Assembly: GCA_964019055.1 (NCBI GenBank)
Contig: OZ025207.1
Location: 19,307,730 to 19,371,729 of the forward strand
From: Anthopleura xanthogrammica
Lineage: Eukaryota; Cnidaria; Anthozoa; Actiniaria; Actiniidae
Direction of reading: 5' to 3'
Length of the DNA: 64,000 nt
Shown: piece by piece, positions 26,001-32,190 of the stretch
Numbering within the stretch: the stretch's first letter is position 1
How the letters are laid out: each line of letters starts with the position of its first letter
The notes under the pieces: model-generated
Seen by the model: only the letters and a program-made list of their open reading frames with translations
Told to the model about the DNA's origin: nothing
Databases searched by the model: none
Program-made: the position numbers and the translations under genes

Positions 26001-29000
26001 AATATGGGAAATATTGCTTCATGAATTATTCATATCACTTATGTTTGCATGACCCATGATTGTAACACAACGTTTTATTGTGTTGTAACGTTTTCCCACT
26101 TCCGCATGTTTTCTTTCGATCACAGTGTAATATTGGCATTGACGTTTTCTGAGATAGCGAACATGGTGCATTGTGGCCTAGCTCGGGTACAAACATATTT
26201 TGTTCACCATGCCTTAGATGGTGTTGTTTGTCCCGAAGCTAGACCACAATACATCATATTTATTGAATTCAGAAAAAGCCTAGGGCCACTATACTTGTGA
26301 GACATTCTTTCTTTTTTTTAAACAAAAGCAGGACAAAAAAAGACGTCACCAACTCCACCCAAGGCAAAAGAGGGCAAGAAAATCCCTCCTCCAAAACCTG
26401 CACCTCCCAAAGACCGACCAATGTCCGTTATCCCACCCAAACCAGCCGTCAAACCACGTGACCGTGTGTCCACGGCTCCAGGATCACGACCAATGGTACG
26501 AGACAGGTCCACCCCCGTGGCCGAAGGTGAAAATAAGCCTGCTGCGAAAGAAGCAGAGAAGGAAGAAACAGTCAAGGAAAAGCCAAAGTTTGCTCCACAG
26601 AAGTTTGGTATTGGTATTGGTGGTATGGCGGGAGGTGGACTTTTGGCTGAGATGAAATTGAGACAAGAAAGGAGTGGGAGTTTCGGAAAGGCAAGTTTGA
26701 TATATATTTATATAGAAACGCTTGTGTCAGGTCGGCATACTAGTCTCCTTTGCAGTCGTTCTTAGTGTCGGTCTCAAAATCCCTCTGATTTCTCGCCAAA
26801 TATAATAAACAGTGAGCCGCCGAATTTTCTCTAACATTCAAAACAATGAATGAAACTCCTTTTGTTTTTTACCTGGCGCGCTTCAGTTCTCGATTTTAGA
26901 ACTAGAGCCGTGATTGGCTCAGCCGTTGGGATGGAATGTCTGGTTGCAGTAAGCAGCTGTTAGTGGGGAGGGATTTTGAGACCGACACTAATAACGGCTG
27001 CAAAGGAGACTAGTCGGCATACCTGTAAAATTCCAATCATGCAGATGACCAATGAATAGGCTTCTTTACCTTGGGCGTAATGTTTTCCCATTTCTGACCA
27101 CTTGTCATTCCCTTGAGAATAAGATTCTTCGTTTGAGTTGTATCCATATTCATGTGTCTTCTCATGCGCATCCGTTAAACAAAGAAATTATACTCTAGGG
27201 AATGACACGTGGTCTGAAATGGAAAAACGCCCGCCCAGGCTAAGGAGGTCAACTGCTCTGTTTTCGTCCAAGACAGGAATGCCACGTTATTTTGATCTCT
27301 CGAATTACTTATAATTTAAATTTGCTTCTTGGACTTCCTCAGGTTCCTCCAGAAACGGTACCAAAACCAGCAAGACGGCCTTCAGCAGAAAAGGTAGGCG
27401 CAAAACCGACTTCTTCAATTATGGCGGCCAATTTAGGTTACGTACACACGAATGCGTTACGAAACGCTCCGTTTTTCGATCGAAAAGAATGCAATATCGC
27501 CTTTTGCGCATGCGAAACTCAGGCGTGTCGGTGTGAATGACGTCAATGTATTCAATGTATTTCGCCTGGCCACACTGCGATAGAGAGCGTTTTCAAACGT
27601 GTGCGTTTTCGATCGTTTTAGTGTGAATGTAGGCCAAAACGTAGGGTATATGCTTTACGATGAAAACGCGTTAGTGGGGACGTAGCTTAAGTCTTTCAAT
27701 AATCCTAAGGAGTGGAAGCCATGGATTTTTTAGATCGCCATGAACGCAAAATTCCGACACATTTCCGAGATGGCGTCTACCCTAAAACAGTCCCACAAGG
27801 CACTATAATGCCAACTCAAGCCAGTTTTCCCTCAAACTAGGAACGGCTAATAGTTTTGTCCTTCCAAAATTTGCCCTTATGAAGAATCCCTGCAAAGAAA
27901 AGACATTAAAAGTAACAATTGCTTTCTCAGGGTTCAGAAACAAGAATTACTCGCAAGACGTCGAGCGAAGATGTTACGCCCGCTCCTCGTCCCAGGATTC
28001 CCACGGCTGAACGTGAACCGGGCAAAATTAGTGAGGAGGGCCTGGTCAGACCGTCCTCAATAAAAAAACCCGAGGCACCGCCACCAAAACCACAAATAAA
28101 ACCTAGAGAAAAGCCGGAAGAAAAGGAAAAGAAAGAGAAAACAGAAGACGAGAATAAGAAGCAAGAGAAAGAAGTGGAGTCCAAGAAGGAGGAACCAGCA
28201 AAACCTGCGCCAGAGGAGAGTGTAGACGCGGGGAAAAATGAAGAAAAATCAGAAGCTAAAGAAGAGAAACTCAAACTTAAGGTTAAGCCAGGTGAGGAAG
28301 ACAACTTAGTGAGTTAGGCCTGGTTCACACGAGCAACGCAAATGCAAACTCAAACGCAAGCTAATTATGGTACGCATGCGCAGTAGTGTTTGTTTACATT
28401 AAAAGAACTTTTGGTCTTGCGTTTGAGTTTGTAACACATGCTCACACGTTAAAAACGCAAGTGCTAACACAAGCACGAGAAAATGAAAGTTTCCATTCCG
28501 TTTAAGTTTGCTTCTTATTCACTTGTTGTATTGATGCCCAAGAGAATATTACTAGTTATATTTATCAGTAATGGAATTGACACCTAGCGTTTGCTCTTAA
28601 GAAAATCTAACTATGCCAACGAAGTGGTGAGATTTAAAATTAGATAATGTTTTAGAAGATTTAGATAATTTTTAGAAGTCGAACGAAAAAACCTATTGGA
28701 TTCAGTGTGCAGCAGCCAATTCGTCGCGCCGACGTCGCGCCACATAATTACTCACAACTCACAACGAAACTATGTACACTTCCTTCCTTATGTAGGATAA
28801 ACCAGTCAAACCTGTTTAGAACAAAAGAAATGACGCACTTCCGTAACAAACTCAAAACTCCTGAAACTCCTCTATGTTGGCCAACTTCGTTCGAAATAAC
28901 AAAAGACATGTCGGCCATGTTGGATGATGTAACAAAATAATTCATTGAAAAATCTTTTGTTAAATTCATTCAACATGGCGGCTATGACGTCACGTACAAA

Positions 29001-30260
29001 CGAAGAATTCAAAATAGTCCCAAATAGTAACCGCTGGTCGTCTTTATCAGTTTATAAATTGTGAATATTGATCATTTGTTCACAAGAACCCAAGACGACA
29101 TTAAAGAAAATTTACACTTGCCTTCTCGTACTAGAGTCGAGTGTTGTTGCTGCTACTTTAGTCAGTGCTCCCCAATGAACTTGGGGCGAATATATACCCC
29201 TTGCAGCACTTCGGAATGCAGCCCAATTTGAAGGACAAAACAAAAAGGGGTTTTCCAGTTCTCAGGAGATTGAAATTCTTTTGTTTTGTCCTCCAAATTG
29301 AACTGCTTTGGCGTCACGTGCAAAACGTCTATACTATCTATACGTCTGACCCTTTCTCTTATTATTTATTAATACTTTAGACGCTACAGATGCAGATTTA
29401 TGGGTTAAACGTGACGTGCCAAGTCCCAAACGAAGTCCTAAAGCAAACCGTCCAGCATCTCCACCACCACTTGACACAAATAAAACACCCACTGAAAAGA
29501 CACCCAGGACCCCCACAGACCACACCCCAATGTCACCCATGACTCGAGCAGCAACTCTACCCAAGCCATGGTCACCTAGTGCTTCCACTACCACCCGTTC
29601 TATTCCAAGAACGTATAGCTTTGATAGTGATCGGAAGACCGACGAGAAAGTGGATTTGGAGAAAAAGGAAGAGAAGGAGAAGGAGAAAGAGAAAGAGAAA
29701 GATGAGGTAGAGACCAAAAAGGATGGTAGTATTGGACAAGAAAAGAAAGAAAATAAGGAAGAAGAAAAGACATCTGAATCACGCTCTACAAGGTAAGACA
29801 GAATTGGAGTCCCTGCCCTCCTTTACCCCTGTTCTCCTCTACCCCTGTCCCTGCCCTCCTCTACCCCTATTCTGCTGCAGTTTCCAGCTTATTCACTTAC
29901 ATGCAAATTATCCACCATTTTTCTAGTGTTTCTCCATTCCACCTGCCGTCCAGAAAAGGATCTTCAAAAGAAACCAGCCAAGATAAAGTCACTCCCTCCA
30001 CCACAGAGAACAAGTTAGAAAACGAAAAACACGACGAATTATTGGACGAGGAGTTAACAATGACCCACAGCCTCACAACAACGAAAACAACACAGAAGAC
30101 GACAGTGAGTTTGGCAGAAGAAGTAAAGAGTCATCCTCTAGAAGACAGCGAACCAGACCCGCTGCACAGAGATTCCCTGTCCGTCAGCTCAGAGAGTGAT
30201 AATGAGACGACAAAAAAAGAACGACCACTGTCGACGCACAGCAATAACACCATACTATGA
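37..30260 (+). CDS. CARMIL: CARMIL-family actin capping-protein regulator, 36 exons, 5'-partial
   Basis: The product is a CARMIL (LRRC16) protein. The family binds heterodimeric actin capping protein, weakens its hold on filament barbed ends and targets it to membranes. About 1,425 codons are visible. The order is leucine-rich repeats (exons 1-19), a helical region (exons 20-23), then a disordered Pro/Lys/Glu-rich C-terminus with a CPI-like motif (exon 26) and a CSI motif (exon 32). Stop is TGA at 30258-30260. The usual N-terminal PH domain is absent because the window opens inside the LRR region. Exons were placed by GT-AG (once GC-AG) borders and unbroken phase, except between exons 8 and 9. 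The paralogue (vertebrates have CARMIL1-3) cannot be assigned, so the symbol is generic. Introns hold a 4.1-kb palindromic element and many MITEs. Confidence 0.93.
190..310. repeat. (CAT)n / (CAC)n degenerate microsatellite
   Basis: Runs of CATCATCATCACCATC with ACCACCACC inside CARMIL intron 1. The His/Ser-rich frames over it are not coding. Confidence 0.8.
1306..1360. mobile_element. Family-D MITE fragment
   Basis: CACTGTTTTTGATGACCACA followed by GACTCATCTACACTGG matches the left arm of the 45208 element. CARMIL intron 5. Confidence 0.55.
2175..2252. mobile_element. Family-G small hairpin, copy 1
   Basis: GGTCTAGCTTGGGTA on the left, and on the right TACCCAAGCTATACC, its inverse with one change. 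Same arms as at 26159 and 45747. CARMIL intron 6. Confidence 0.65.
4171..4260. repeat. 22-bp tandem repeat, 4 copies
   Basis: Unit CAACAACCCACTGACACCCT plus AC. It resembles two 11-bp monomers of the 62334-63130 type (CCACTGACACC versus CCACTTACTGACACC). CARMIL intron 9. Confidence 0.85.
5161..5270. mobile_element. Family-A MITE (GACCCCTTG ends), copy 1
   Basis: The left end GACCCCTTGCAGCACGTC and right end CAAGGGGTC-TA match the family. The left TA is degraded and the right half is shortened. Located in a CARMIL LRR intron. Confidence 0.75.
5312..5430 (+). mobile_element. tRNA-derived SINE, truncated
   Basis: Head GGGTAGCATAGTG, box B-like GGTTTGATTCC, then CATCACATGTGAACAGAG as in the 8743 copy; the core is cut short. 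CARMIL intron 12. Confidence 0.65.
7240..7440 (-). mobile_element. SINE fragment (core and tail, head missing)
   Basis: Contains GGAGGGAGGAAAACCAGAG, CACACACTACCACTACATTC and ATCACTCCCCGTCGGGGCTC, which is the minus-strand tail and core of the SINE at 63402. An ATTT-rich tail lies at its left. CARMIL intron 17. Confidence 0.7.
7647..7854. mobile_element. Family-B MITE (TCGAATATGGCGTC), copy 1
   Basis: TA-GACCCTTTTCGAATATGG with CTATGACGTCAAAC on the left; GTTTGACGTCATAG with CCATATTCGAAAA and GGTC-TA on the right. An inner inverted segment, TGTCCCGGATGT, is also present. It lies between CARMIL exons 18 and 19. Confidence 0.85.
8056..8169. repeat. 57-bp tandem duplication starting at exon 19 donor
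   Basis: Two copies of a unit that starts CATGGAGT and contains TATTATGCTGACGTCACTCC; a third start follows. CATGGAGT and ACTCCATG within each unit are inverted. It begins 9 bases after CARMIL exon 19. Confidence 0.85.
8183..8316. mobile_element. Family-A MITE, copy 2
   Basis: Hairpin with one arm of the GCACGTGACGTCAAAGCAG type and the other of the CTGCATTCCGACGTGCTGC type. It carries E-box (CACGTG) and CRE (TGACGTCA) motifs. CARMIL intron. Confidence 0.8.
8474..10200 (+). CDS. CARMIL: CARMIL exons 20-23: helical (dimerisation) region
   Basis: Exons 8474-8704 (77 codons), 9085-9147, 9484-9596 and 10113-10200 keep one frame. The peptide is predicted helical and charged, following directly after the LRR cap. 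Family knowledge places the helical antiparallel-dimerisation domain here. The segments [15 protein letters not shown] and [18 protein letters not shown] align by eye with vertebrate CARMIL stretches around ENLCPNV and FVKNVLLEQSGIDILNKI. Exon 23 ends TCNVNL at a GTGAGT donor 57 bases before the giant palindromic insertion. Confidence 0.88.
8743..8930 (+). mobile_element. tRNA-derived SINE
   Basis: Box A-like CTTAGCGGTAGTGA and box B GGTTCGACTCC at 8789-8799, then ACATGTGAGTAGAG and a CTCCGGTTTTTCCCCC core. CARMIL intron 20. Confidence 0.75.
9256..9389. mobile_element. Family-A MITE, copy 3 (134 bp, intact)
   Basis: A clean 134-bp palindrome, TA-GACCCCTTGCAGCACG to its mirror with GGGGTC-TA. 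Both arms contain GGAATGCAGCTCAATTTGG, separated by a short loop. The flanking TA on both sides points to Tc1/mariner-type insertion. Confidence 0.88.
9693..9756. mobile_element. Family-F element, TIR-to-TIR hairpin
   Basis: AGTCTGCTTTGCAGCCGTTC followed by TTAGTGTCGG, directly abutting its inverse; almost no loop. It has the ends of the 26741 element with the interior deleted. Confidence 0.75.
11686..11801. mobile_element. Small palindromic MITE nested in giant palindrome loop
   Basis: A 116-bp hairpin with termini TA-GACCCTTGG and GGGTC-TA. The inner arms share a CGCACTTGACGTCA-like segment and its inverse TGACGTTAAGTGCG. Its ends resemble those of families A and B elsewhere in the window. 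It abuts the next nested element. Confidence 0.6.
11800..12427. mobile_element. Nested TIR element (about 0.63 kb)
   Basis: The terminal inverted repeat is about 100 bp: TATAGAATCAGTGACAGGT on the left and its complement ending CTGATTCTATA on the right, continuing inward through TGAATTTATTGGGATTTT. Inside is AT-rich filler with no open frame. It lies in the loop of the giant palindrome. Confidence 0.75.
12594..13067. mobile_element. Nested TIR element carrying a 22-bp satellite
   Basis: The ends read GGTGGCTTATAAAGGAC on the left and GTCCTTTATAAACCACC on the right. The right half is filled by a tandem array (12764-13047) of units like ATTATCTCACTTTTTAAGAAAA, alternating between CTTTTTA and CTCTTTA variants. 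The inverse of the unit (AGAGTGAGATAATTTTCT) occurs once near the left end, at 12618-12640, so the array probably arose from a terminal repeat. No coding capacity. Confidence 0.7.
12764..13047. repeat. Tandem array of about 22-bp TTATCTCAC units
   Basis: About 13 copies of an AT-rich unit with the core TTATCTCACT(T/C)TTTA, spaced 19-22 bp. Two unit variants alternate in part of the array, suggesting duplication of unit pairs. Confidence 0.85.
14380..15967. other. CARMIL intron remainder after the palindrome; no gene recognised
   Basis: This intronic stretch holds a 123-codon frame on the minus strand (15019-15390) with no recognisable motif, a C28 homopolymer at 15725-15752, an (AAC)n stretch, and a minus-strand SINE-like fragment (15696-15880). 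It ends with a normal acceptor at 15967. I see no exon of CARMIL or another gene here. Confidence 0.55.
15696..15880 (-). mobile_element. SINE-like fragment with C28 tract
   Basis: GGGAGGAAAACCAGAG at 15700-15716 is the core motif of the SINE family seen at 63402-63665. GGATCGAACCAG near 15850 is a reversed tRNA box-B-like segment. A C28 run and (AAC)n lie between them. Confidence 0.5.
15968..18584 (+). CDS. CARMIL: CARMIL exons 24-25: charged linker
   Basis: Exon 24 is 15968-16057 (acidic, ending TDTDDVVV) and exon 25 is 18299-18584 (Lys-rich, with KAKAPTPPK near its end). Both join in phase 0 and exon 25 leaves phase 1 for exon 26. A GTAAGC at 18394 inside exon 25 could act as an earlier, phase-0 donor. 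That would not match the phase of exon 26, so the long form is preferred. The linker is low-complexity and poorly conserved, as expected beyond the CARMIL helical domain. The intron between the exons holds several family-A hairpin elements. Confidence 0.78.
16251..16364. mobile_element. Family-A MITE, copy 4 (internally deleted)
   Basis: The left arm has CACGTGACGTCAAAGCAG. The right arm lost most of the AATTGAGCTGCATTCCGACG segment and retains GTTGCAAGGGGT. CARMIL intron 24. Confidence 0.7.
16684..17022. mobile_element. Family-A MITE, copy 5, split by about 230 bp
   Basis: The left half runs 16684-16755 (TAGCCCCCTGTAGCACG to GTCCTCCAAATA) and the right end 16985-17022 (GCTTTGACGTCACGTGCAAG-GGGTCTA). 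The sequence between is unlike the family. Its ends, GGACTGCGTGGCT and GACACGCAGCCCC, are loosely inverted, so a second short element may have inserted. Confidence 0.6.
17023..17196. mobile_element. Hairpin MITE with long arms
   Basis: Arms of about 75 bp: AGAATCGTTTTCAGTGCGCA with GATTTTATCCCGAATTTCTC on the left, and their inverse on the right. The outer ends are AAGCCAGTTCACAGTTT and AACTTTGAACTGGC. It sits exactly between family-A copies 5 and 6, sharing TA boundaries. Confidence 0.8.
17196..17329. mobile_element. Family-A MITE, copy 6 (134 bp, intact)
   Basis: The full 134-bp hairpin, bounded by TA, with one CACGTGACGTCA-type end and one CGACGTGCTGC-type end. Its length equals that of copy 3. 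Confidence 0.88.
19522..19647. repeat. 17-bp tandem repeat GCGTTACGTTACTGAT
   Basis: Seven or so units alternating TTGCGTTACG and TAGCGTTACG starts, giving a 34-bp dimer period. CARMIL intron 25. Confidence 0.85.
19969..20031 (-). mobile_element. SINE head fragment
   Basis: GGAACCCGGACCACAGCGGT and CTACGCCACCCATG on the plus strand are the reverse of the tRNA-like head. CARMIL intron 25. Confidence 0.65.
20445..20637 (+). CDS. CARMIL: CARMIL exon 26: CPI-like capping-protein-interaction motif
   Basis: The exon encodes about 64 residues in phase with exons 25 and 27. It contains [18 protein letters not shown], which fits the capping-protein-interaction (CPI) pattern L-x-H-x-T-x-x-R-P-K-(x6)-P. 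Two positions differ (T to G, K to R) and the last spacer is one residue longer. CPI motifs wrap the stalk of capping protein and lower its affinity for actin. The rest of the exon is acidic and ends at a GTAAGT donor at 20638. The exon sits where the CPI motif is expected in CARMIL order, before the CSI motif. Confidence 0.82.
20660..20815. repeat. About 55-bp tandem repeat with GTGACA/TGTCAC palindromes
   Basis: Three units each holding TTGCGTGACAT then ATGTCACACAAGTATTAAT. It begins 23 bases after CARMIL exon 26. Isolated TGCGTGACAT copies also occur at 17870 and 14813. Confidence 0.75.
20964..25268 (+). CDS. CARMIL: CARMIL exons 27-31: short Pro/Lys-rich exons between CPI and CSI
   Basis: Exons: 20964-21069 (alternating Lys/Pro repeats of the PKPAPKP type), 22138-22173 (12 codons), 22960-22991, 23672-23784 (hydrophobic-basic [14 protein letters not shown]) and 25230-25268 (13 codons). 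All joins are phase-consistent with good GT-AG borders. Exon 30 has two donors of equal phase, GTATGA at 23725 and GTGAGG at 23785, so 60 nt may be optional. Exon 31 is 39 nt with phase 1 at both ends and could be skipped without frame change. LPGFFKKRR resembles the basic-hydrophobic stretch (GFLNLIKSR in vertebrates) that precedes the CSI motif; a membrane-binding role there is only suggested. Confidence 0.72.
21164..21466. mobile_element. Family-E element (303 bp), copy 1
   Basis: Begins ATAATTAACAATTAGTCC and ends GTAGGTTTTTTCTAAA. It contains local hairpins (GAGGCCGAAGGCCTC, CTATCACTAATAGACC) and GGTTTTCAAAACCGGCG. The copy at 43278-43580 is its reverse complement with the same length. 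CARMIL intron 27. Confidence 0.8.
22764..22924. mobile_element. Hairpin MITE
   Basis: GAGGTCAGGGTAAAATTTGC and its inverse surround a short AT loop. The outer arms CCACAATTCCTTGTGATC and ATAAGGGATTGTGG and ends GCACCTTTCC / GGAAAGGAGC are also inverted. CARMIL intron 28. Confidence 0.78.
23068..23348. mobile_element. Degenerate TIR element ending in C17
   Basis: GGAAATACGAGCAACAAAAT on the left and GTGCTCGTATTCCCC on the right, with internal GTTGCGCGA/CGCGCAACA inverted motifs. The right end runs into 17 C (23332-23348). CARMIL intron 29. Confidence 0.5.
24336..24676. mobile_element. Palindromic element
   Basis: AATGATTACAGTCAAAACGG with CTCAAGCGTACCCCC on the left; GGGGGGTACACTTGAGCC with ATTTTGATTGTAAAT on the right. 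The inner arms ATTATTCGAATATTGAG and CTCAATATTCGAATAAT are inverted too. CARMIL intron 30. Confidence 0.75.
26159..26255. mobile_element. Family-G small hairpin, copy 2
   Basis: GGCCTAGCTCGGGTACAAA and TTTGTCCCGAAGCTAGACC form an imperfect hairpin, with CATGGTGCATTGTGG outside. It lies 76 bases upstream of CARMIL exon 32. Confidence 0.65.
26332..26690 (+). CDS. CARMIL: CARMIL exon 32: proline-rich segment with CSI motif, GC splice donor
   Basis: This 359-nt exon encodes a Pro/Lys-rich segment with SH3-ligand-like PPPKPAPP and ends with a strong CARMIL-specific interaction (CSI) motif. The motif [16 protein letters not shown] matches vertebrate GSGLLAEMKAKQEKR. The CSI motif binds capping protein at a site separate from CPI and sets CARMIL specificity. 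The exon runs open to AAG followed by GCAAGT at 26691. This is a textbook GC-AG donor, and only that choice keeps phase with exon 33; no GT donor lies nearby. Confidence 0.9.
26741..27012. mobile_element. Family-F MITE, with interior
   Basis: Ends TAGTCTCCTTTGCAGTCGTT and AACGGCTGCAAAGGAGACTA, continuing inward with CTTAGTGTCGGTCTCAAAAT and its inverse. The 170-bp interior is unrelated to other repeats seen. CARMIL intron 32. Confidence 0.82.
27343..30260 (+). CDS. CARMIL: CARMIL exons 33-36: disordered C-terminal tail
   Basis: Exons: 27343-27393, 27931-28291, 29381-29792 and 29954-30260 (stop TGA at 30258). The peptide is low-complexity: Pro-rich patches ([17 protein letters not shown]), long Glu/Lys runs and many Ser/Thr. 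This fits the proline-rich SH3-binding tail of CARMILs but has little sequence conservation. Exon 36 has two in-frame acceptors, after 29926 and after 29953, 27 nt apart, which would add or drop nine residues (SVSPFHLPS). The reading frame through these exons is long and unbroken, which supports them despite the weak homology. Confidence 0.8.
27430..27690. mobile_element. Probable degraded TIR element
   Basis: GGTTACGTACACACGAATGC on the left; ATTGGGGACGTAGC-like right end GTTAGTGGGGACGTAGC. GTGTGAATGACGTC and GTGTGAATGTAGGCC lie inside. The inversion is imperfect. CARMIL intron 33. Confidence 0.35.
28317..28470. mobile_element. Probable degraded hairpin element (GCAAACGCAAG)
   Basis: GGTTCACACGAGCAACGCAA and CAAACTCAAACGCAAG on the left; CTTGCGTTTGAGTTTG and ACATGCTCACACGTT on the right. 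CARMIL intron 34. Confidence 0.55.
29195..29331. mobile_element. Family-A MITE, copy 7
   Basis: TA-CCCCTTGCAGCACTTCGG on the left and CACGTGCAAAACGTC-TA on the right. It ends 50 bases upstream of CARMIL exon 35 and so lies close to its branch-point region. Confidence 0.8.
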
Positions 30261-30922
30261 CGGGAATCCTGTGGTTTCTTGGCCTAGAAGGCCAAGGTTA
30301 AGTTAGATAAACGGTCTTTGTATAAATTCCTTTCATTTTTTCGTGAGCACATGGCGTCATGATGTAGCGTAATTTTCTGAAAATGACACTACAAGATATC
30401 TCATACCTGCTCTAAAAAACATGTATATTAGTGCAATATTTCAATGCGTGCATTTTCAAAATGAAAAAAAAAGTTGCAAGATACTTGCGTTTGCTTGAAA
30501 TCAATTGACGTCATTTCCGGTTTTCGCAGTTTTTATCAGATGACGAAAGTTCTGGTATTTACTAGGGACGGATAATGAGATGCATATAATGTATTCATCT
30601 TATTGATTCCAAGCAATGTCTAAAAATCTTAGCGTAGCAGAATGAATTATAATAGCATTAGGTCGCATGTTAGCATTATTAGGGTAACCACGGAAACGAA
30701 AATAATATTTTTCCAAAAATACAATATCAATTAATGTAGAAAAAAAATTTGTTGTGTTTTTCAAAAGTTGCGTTTGAATTGAGCACTAAAGCTAAAAAAC
30801 ATATTTTTTGAAAATTTTGTTATTAATACTATCCGTAGGGAACAAAAAATGTATTCCGGTTTCGAGTTTTCTTTTGCTCAGGGTTAACCTCTGTTTTGTG
30901 TTTGTGGAAAGTGTGAAAGCAA

Positions 30923-31028
30923 AATAATTTGGAGAACAAAACAAAAGAAATGCAATCTCCTGAAAATTGCAAACCTAGTGTTTTGTCCTCCAAATTGAGC
31001 TGCATTCCGAAGTGCTGCAAGAGATCTA
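30923..31028. mobile_element. Family-A MITE, copy 8 (left end lost)
   Basis: Right arm GAGCTGCATTCCGAAGTGCTGCAAG is present with its end GATC-TA. The left arm is truncated and begins at AATTTGGAGAACAAAAC. It lies between CARMIL and ITFG1. Confidence 0.7.
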
Positions 31029-31633
31029 TTGTTGAAGTTGGCATCTTCAGCTTACCTTTGTGGATATCTTACACTGAAATGAGGCTAACCCTGAGTAAAT
31101 GAGTCTGTAATCATGAGACAGCGGTATTTCCATGAAATAAAAGAGGGTCTATTTTGTAATATCAATAACAGTGCACACTCGCGCCTTCCGATGGTCTTCC
31201 GACCTAGGGTTTTACAGTTTAGGGCCTTGGGAACAGATCTTCGTAGAACTGATTCTCGTTCCCAGAGCCAACGTTCATTTTCGTCTCCGCCAAAAATTGA
31301 AGGACTGGGAAATCAGGAAATGTAACAGCCACTATTGGCTATTAGATAAGCTGCCAAAACGGAACTACGAGAAACTGGTTATGGTTCTGTGAAATATCAG
31401 GAAGAGTCTTTCGTCTCTTAAGAGGGAACCAAAAAGGACGTTGGCTCACCCAACGCCAGTGCAAAGGTGACTGATTGGGCTGTGCGTTTATTTTGTTAGT
31501 ATCATTTGAATATTAATGTTAAATAAATTAAGTTTTAAACAACATCAGAGTTGGTTGAAATTGTTTCATGGAATTTCGTGCAAGGGTTATGGACAAGTTA
31601 AGCCCACGAGCAGGCACGGTTAAAAACCGCTGG

Positions 31634-31887
31634 ATTACCATGGCAACAGTAAGGGGGCAAAACTTTCGATTTTTCAGGAAACTAAAGTTTTTTCAAATTT
31701 CCAAAAAAGTATATAAGAATAACAATTTGATAAAGTTGGAAAAATAACATGGATTTTACTCAAAAAAATCAACGGTAATTATTCACTTTTGGCACTTGTC
31801 TTACACAAAAATGTTTGAAATGTTCGTATGCTTTTTAAACGCTTGGAAAAGGATTGTATTTTAATAGGCTGGCGTTGCTATGGTAAC
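31634..31887. promoter_or_regulatory. Two RFX X-box-like palindromes upstream of ITFG1
   Basis: ATTACCATGGCAAC at 31634-31647 and GTTGCTATGGTAAC at 31874-31887 fit the X-box pattern bound by RFX factors (GTYRCC-N2-RGYAAC type), 557 and 317 bases before the ITFG1 start codon. A weaker GGTAACCACGGAAAC is at 30683-30697. Function is inferred from the motif only. Confidence 0.35.
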
Positions 31888-32190
31888 CCTTTGTACTAAA
31901 AAAGCCAGTAGTAAAGAAAACCTCAATCCTTTGTTGGAAACTTTGTGAAGTTTCGAAGCAATCGATAATTATTTTCGTTCTTAAATCTCGATATTTCAAC
32001 CGATCAACCCTACTCCAAAAAGAACTACAGCGAGCCTCCTTAATATTAACAGGTGAAGCGAGAAATGCGTTTTGGGTTGCCTGTTTTATATCGGATATTC
32101 CTGGGTTCTAATTCGAAGAAAAGTGAAAATACTCGGTTGTTATATTTTTCCATTCTGTTGTTATAGTGGGATTCAAGCCAAGAGAATGAA

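Larger units (their letters stand above)
30261..32190. other. CARMIL-ITFG1 intergenic region
   Basis: Contains the CARMIL 3' UTR start, the truncated family-A copy at 30923-31028, X-box-like motifs and AT-rich sequence. I could not place the CARMIL polyadenylation site with confidence. No further coding exon was seen. Confidence 0.6.
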
